Below are positions 14,223 to 16,686 of a stretch of 16,686 bases of DNA, piece after piece. A program made the translations under genes and the position numbers. Source of the DNA: Bacillota bacterium (GTDB lineage Bacteria > Bacillota > UBA4882 > UBA8346); NCBI GenBank assembly GCA_023415835.1, contig JAEZJK010000011.1:1-16686 (forward strand). Reading direction: 5' to 3'. Under the pieces are notes generated by a model that saw only the letters and a program-made list of their open reading frames with translations, did not search any database and had not been told where the DNA came from. Position 1 is the stretch's first letter. Each line of letters begins with the position of its first letter.

Positions 14223-15302
14223 CTAGATGTTACGGCAAGAAGAACGGACGATTAGTTCGGAAGGATAGATGATGCGGGGCTTCTCAATACGTCCGGTAAG
14301 CATTTGAATGATATTATCACCGATCCGGCGACCCATTTCAGCTTTGGGATGTCTGATGGTTGTCAATTTGATTTCGGTAGCAGTCGCCAGGGACGAGTCA
14401 TCAAAGCTGATAACCGAAATATCGTCCGGGATCTTTAAGCCTTCATTCCGGATGGCTTCTAAAACCTCCAGGGCAACCTGATCGTTATAGCAGACAATGG
14501 CGGTAGGGCGATTTTCTTTCTGCAACAAATTGCTGATGAATTGATAAGGGAATGAACGAAGCTGTTCGGTTGTAAAGTTACCTAACCAATCGGGATTTTC
14601 CGGTATGCCATACTCTTTCAAGGCGAATAGAAATCCGGTTTGGCGGCCAACGCCTTGTTGGTCGTCATTTTTAAATAATCCGGCAACCCGGCGGTGTCCC
14701 AATTGAAGGAGGTGATTGGTAGCCAAACATGCTCCTTGGGTGTCGTCCATAATGATATAAGCCGGATCCAGATCAGGATAATAAGCATGAAGCATTAGAT
14801 AGGGGATGCCCTGCGCTTCTAGCTCTTTGTAGTAATCGAGATTTGAATTCTCCAAGGCGCTTTTTGCCGGTTCAATAATTAAAGCGCCGATTTCCTGGTT
14901 CAAGAAATTCTCCAAACACTGGGCTTCCTTGGTTTTATCATTATTAGTATTGGCCAAAATTAGATTATATCCGTTATTGCTTAAAACTTCCTCAATACCT
15001 CTGATTATGGACGGGAAAATATAATCCGATATATACGTGGTCAAGACAGCAATGCTTTGAACTGCGCTTTTACCACTGGAACTGCAAAAAGTGCCCCGCC
15101 CCTTTTCACGGTAAATAAACCCCTCGTTTTCAAGCTCGCCTAAAGCTTGCCGGACGGTATGACGGCTTAACTTGAACTGACGGGTTAAGGCGTTTTCGGA
15201 AGTTAATTTCTCACCGGGTAGTAAGTCGCCGTTTAAAATCTGTTTTTTGAGAAACTCTTTCAGTTGATGGTACTTTGGGGAAGAATTGTTTGGGTCGATC
15301 AT
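14223..15302 (-). CDS. araR: arabinose-responsive repressor AraR (GntR-LacI chimera)
   Basis: This protein of about 359 residues fuses an N-terminal GntR winged helix (residues about 5-75; YHQLKEFLKKQILNGDLLPG, SRHTVRQALGELENEGFI, REKGRGTF) to a LacI/ribose-binding-like effector domain (about 80-359; IAVLTTYISDYIFPSIIRGI, then IVCYNDQVALEVL and VISFDDSSLATAT). This fusion and the total length are those of Bacillus AraR, which represses ara genes until L-arabinose binds. I prefer ATG 15302 because GGTGAG (15307-15312) is close upstream. A GTG at 15311 is in frame but has no ribosome binding site; using it adds three residues. It sits directly upstream of araA, whose promoter carries an AraR-type operator, and divergent from a sugar-binding protein gene. 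Autoregulation is plausible (TACGTA site at 15330-15335). Confidence 0.93.
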   Translation of the reverse strand: MIDPNNSSPKYHQLKEFLKKQILNGDLLPGEKLTSENALTRQFKLSRHTVRQALGELENEGFIYREKGRGTFCSSSGKSAVQSIAVLTTYISDYIFPSIIRGIEEVLSNNGYNLILANTNNDKTKEAQCLENFLNQEIGALIIEPAKSALENSNLDYYKELEAQGIPYLMLHAYYPDLDPAYIIMDDTQGACLATNHLLQLGHRRVAGLFKNDDQQGVGRQTGFLFALKEYGIPENPDWLGNFTTEQLRSFPYQFISNLLQKENRPTAIVCYNDQVALEVLEAIRNEGLKIPDDISVISFDDSSLATATEIKLTTIRHPKAEMGRRIGDNIIQMLTGRIEKPRIIYPSELIVRSSCRNI

Positions 15303-15329
15303 CTGTCTCACCGTTTCATTATCTTATCC

Positions 15330-15335
15330 TACGTA
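15330..15335. promoter_or_regulatory. candidate weak AraR site before araR
   Basis: TACGTA, in the minus-strand context GCTTACGTAGG, is centred about 10 bp downstream of a candidate -10 (15343-15348). This is nearly the same geometry as the strong operator before araA. Only the central six bases match, so a low-affinity autoregulatory site is suggested, not shown. Confidence 0.35.
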
Positions 15336-15342
15336 AGCTAGC

Positions 15343-15371
15343 ATTTAATTTTAGCTAATTTAATATGTCAA
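15343..15371 (-). promoter_or_regulatory. proximal candidate araR promoter
   Basis: On the minus strand, TTGACA (15371-15366) and TTAAAT (15348-15343) are 17 bp apart. The -35 is perfect and the -10 is weak. The spacer contains the palindrome TTAGCTAA. It lies about 40 bp upstream of the araR start. Confidence 0.5.
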
Positions 15372-15428
15372 GCTACGTGAATCGAAAAACATCGATAGCG
15401 TTTCTGAGTAGTATAAACTTCTAAAGTT

Positions 15429-15457
15429 AGAATAATGATTGATTAGAAGAATGTCAA
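15429..15457 (-). promoter_or_regulatory. distal candidate araR promoter
   Basis: On the minus strand, TTGACA (15457-15452) and TATTCT (15434-15429) are 17 bp apart. A second TTAGCTAA palindrome lies just upstream (15465-15472). It may be a tandem promoter for araR; in AT-rich DNA a chance match is possible. Confidence 0.35.
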
Positions 15458-15607
15458 TGATAATTTAGCTAAACAATTTTTTTCTTCAAAAAAAATTACA
15501 GGATTATCAAAAAATGTCCATTCTAATCGAAAAGATCCTTTTTTATACTAATTGTAAGGTTAAATTTTGGTAAATAAAAAACAGAATCAGTAAACTTATT
15601 TTGAACT

Positions 15608-15654
15608 TTAAGTTGCATTCCAAAGAAAAACCCTTATTTACAAATGCAACTTAA
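15608..15654. promoter_or_regulatory. 12-bp inverted repeat with 23-bp gap upstream of the sugar-binding protein gene
   Basis: TTAAGTTGCATT (15608-15619) and AATGCAACTTAA (15643-15654) are perfect complements. The gap could hold a promoter (TTGCAT at 15614-15619 as -35, a TTATTT-like -10 16-17 bp later), so the arms would straddle it. It is either a two-half-site operator for a dimeric regulator or a hairpin in the leader. Confidence 0.5.
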
Positions 15655-15696
15655 TATAAATCAGAGAAAAAAAGGGGGTATTTACGGCCAGATAAA

Positions 15697-15751
15697 CGAA
15701 ACTCGGAAGGTAATTTTTGAAACGTTGTATGGCATGGATTACCTTGTTTCG
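15697..15751 (+). promoter_or_regulatory. leader hairpin before the sugar-binding protein gene
   Basis: CGAAAC (15697-15702) pairs with GTTTCG (15746-15751), and AAGGTAAT (15707-15714) pairs with ATTACCTT (15738-15745). This leaves a 4-nt bulge and a 23-nt loop. The stem ends 13 nt before the GAGGAGG ribosome binding site (15765-15771), so it could influence translation initiation or mRNA stability. I do not recognise it as a known riboswitch. Confidence 0.45.
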
Positions 15752-15778
15752 GTCTAAAAAATTAGAGGAGGTTTATTG

Positions 15779-16686
15779 ATGAAAAAGTTGGTGAAAGTTG
15801 GATTATTACTGTTAGTGTTTATTTTTGTTCTGTCTACCTCGTATGGAGCAGCCCTGATTAAGGTTGGTATTGTAAATTTACCACCGGAAGAATCCGGCTA
15901 CCGTCAGGCCAATGTTGAAGCCATGAACAATGTCTTCTCAAAGGAAAACGGCTATGACGCAAAACAGACCAACACCGGCGACAACAGCGAGCAGATCGCT
16001 GCGGCCAAAGGGTACATTCGAGATGGAGTGGACTATCTCCTGATCTCGGCCGCAAACGCGTCTGGATGGGACGACGTCCTAAAGTCTGCAAAAAATGCAG
16101 GCGTTAAGGTTATTCTCTTTGACCGTGCGATTAATACGGACCCCTCGAACTATGAGGCAGCACTTCTCTCGGATATGGCTTATGAAGGTAATACGGCAGT
16201 AGACTGGGTATTGAAAAGTGTTCCGAAACCGATCAAGCTGGTCCTTATTCGTGGTCAGTTGGGTAGCGCAGCTGAAATAGGTCGCAGCGCCGCAGTGCTC
16301 AAAGCCGCAAAAGAAGGTAAACTCACCATTGTGGCTGATGGAACTGGTGGAGACAGTTGGAGCCTTGAGGAAGCCCGCAAAGTGGTTGAAGCCGCAATTG
16401 CAGCCAAAAAGGATTTCAACGTCATCTACGCTGAGAACGACGGTATGGCGCAAGGCGCTGTTCAGGCCCTCGAAGCGGCTGGTATCAGCCATGGCAAGAA
16501 TGGCAAGGTCAAGATAATTGGTTTTGACTTTAACCGTTTTGCACTTAGGAACGTACAAGCCGGTTACTGGGACGCCGACATGCAGTGCAATCCACGTCAG
16601 GCAGCCGAGATTTCTAAGTGGATCAAAAGTGGTAAGCTCCCCAAAGGAATCGTCTATCAGAAAGAATTGCTCTTTACGACTGACAC
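15779..16686 (+). CDS. periplasmic sugar-binding protein of an ABC transporter (YtfQ/ribose type), 3' end outside window
   Basis: About 302 codons are visible and the frame is open to the window edge. MKKLVKVGLLLLVFIFVLST with SYGA is a clear signal peptide, but it has no lipobox cysteine. The mature part is a type I periplasmic binding protein (Peripla_BP_4): IKVGIVNLPPEESGYRQANV, QIAAAKGYIRDGVDYLLIS, ASGWDDVLKSAKNAGVKVIL, FDRAIN, then VIYAENDGMAQGAVQALEAA and IIGFDFN. The SGW-x-x-VL-x-x-AK and DRAI segments parallel the galactofuranose-binding YtfQ, although the usual SGW-R start is SGYR here. The likely ligand is a pentose or furanose, plausibly arabinose given its divergent placement next to araR. 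GAGGAGG at 15765-15771 fixes the ATG. ATPase and permease genes probably follow outside the window. Codons are visibly more GC-rich than in the left half of the window. Confidence 0.85.
   Translation, partial: MKKLVKVGLLLLVFIFVLSTSYGAALIKVGIVNLPPEESGYRQANVEAMNNVFSKENGYDAKQTNTGDNSEQIAAAKGYIRDGVDYLLISAANASGWDDVLKSAKNAGVKVILFDRAINTDPSNYEAALLSDMAYEGNTAVDWVLKSVPKPIKLVLIRGQLGSAAEIGRSAAVLKAAKEGKLTIVADGTGGDSWSLEEARKVVEAAIAAKKDFNVIYAENDGMAQGAVQALEAAGISHGKNGKVKIIGFDFNRFALRNVQAGYWDADMQCNPRQAAEISKWIKSGKLPKGIVYQKELLFTTD

Larger units (their letters stand above)
15303..15778. other. 476-bp non-coding region between araR and the sugar-binding protein gene
   Basis: This AT-rich divergent control region contains two candidate promoters for araR, a TACGTA-centred possible AraR site, two copies of the palindrome TTAGCTAA (15351-15358 and 15465-15472), and a 13-bp match to the araA-araB repeat (15380-15392). 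Further right are a 12-bp inverted repeat with a 23-bp gap (15608-15654) and a leader hairpin (15697-15751). No open frame in it looks coding. Confidence 0.7.

Noticed and set aside
15697..15751. Known riboswitch or T-box in the leader of the binding-protein gene
   Set aside because: There is a hairpin but no T-box motif, no recognisable aptamer core and no following terminator stem, so it is kept only as an unassigned leader structure.
14010..15778. CcpA catabolite-repression (cre) sites in the ara control regions
   Set aside because: CG-centred candidates such as TTGAAACGTTG (15717-15727) and the region near 15395 do not fit TGWNANCGNTNWCA when aligned base by base.
16079..16558. 159-codon minus-strand open frame
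   Set aside because: It is antisense to the sugar-binding protein gene, which continues unbroken to the window edge and matches a known family.

Overview
The window looks like a chromosomal segment of a moderately low-GC Bacillota (Firmicute). The evidence is strong AGGAGG-type ribosome binding sites on most genes, an AraR-type (GntR/LacI chimera) arabinose regulon with a Bacillus-like operator and gene order, and Bacillus/Clostridium-type accessory families. The only secreted protein has a signal peptide without a lipobox cysteine, which hints at a double-membraned (diderm) Firmicute lineage; that is inference.

Left part (1-7.3 kb) is an AT-rich accessory stretch, all on the plus strand except an insertion-sequence end at the border. 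It starts with the terminus and first codons of an IS3-family transposase (minus). Then come a small 'N-acetylglutamate synthase'-like protein, a frameshifted unknown gene, a class I methyltransferase, an ANT(6)-like aminoglycoside adenylyltransferase, an adenosine deaminase-family protein with a shifted C-terminus, a NUDIX hydrolase, a MerR/GyrI-type regulator with its own 19-bp-spacer promoter, a methyltransferase broken by two compensating frameshifts, and another intact methyltransferase. These are mostly single-gene units with their own ribosome binding sites, not a pathway operon. Three of the ten loci are out of frame, which suggests decay or single-base sequence errors.

Right part (7.4-15.3 kb, minus strand) is an L-arabinose utilisation locus read in the order araR - araA - araB - araD - araM - Fe-alcohol dehydrogenase. 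AraA isomerises L-arabinose to L-ribulose, AraB phosphorylates it, and AraD epimerises it to D-xylulose 5-phosphate. AraM (glycerol-1-phosphate dehydrogenase) and a YqhD/BdhA-type NADPH alcohol dehydrogenase close the operon. A near-consensus sigma-A promoter lies before araA, with a TGTACGTACA AraR-type operator directly downstream of its -10. A weaker TACGTA site sits at the same place behind a candidate araR promoter.

Far right (15.3-16.7 kb): a 476-bp non-coding stretch, with two large inverted repeats and araR promoter candidates, separates araR from a divergent plus-strand gene for a sugar ABC-transporter binding protein (YtfQ/ribose-binding type). That gene runs off the window and plausibly begins the arabinose or galactofuranose uptake operon. 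I saw no CRISPR array, tRNA, rRNA or convincing new multi-gene system.
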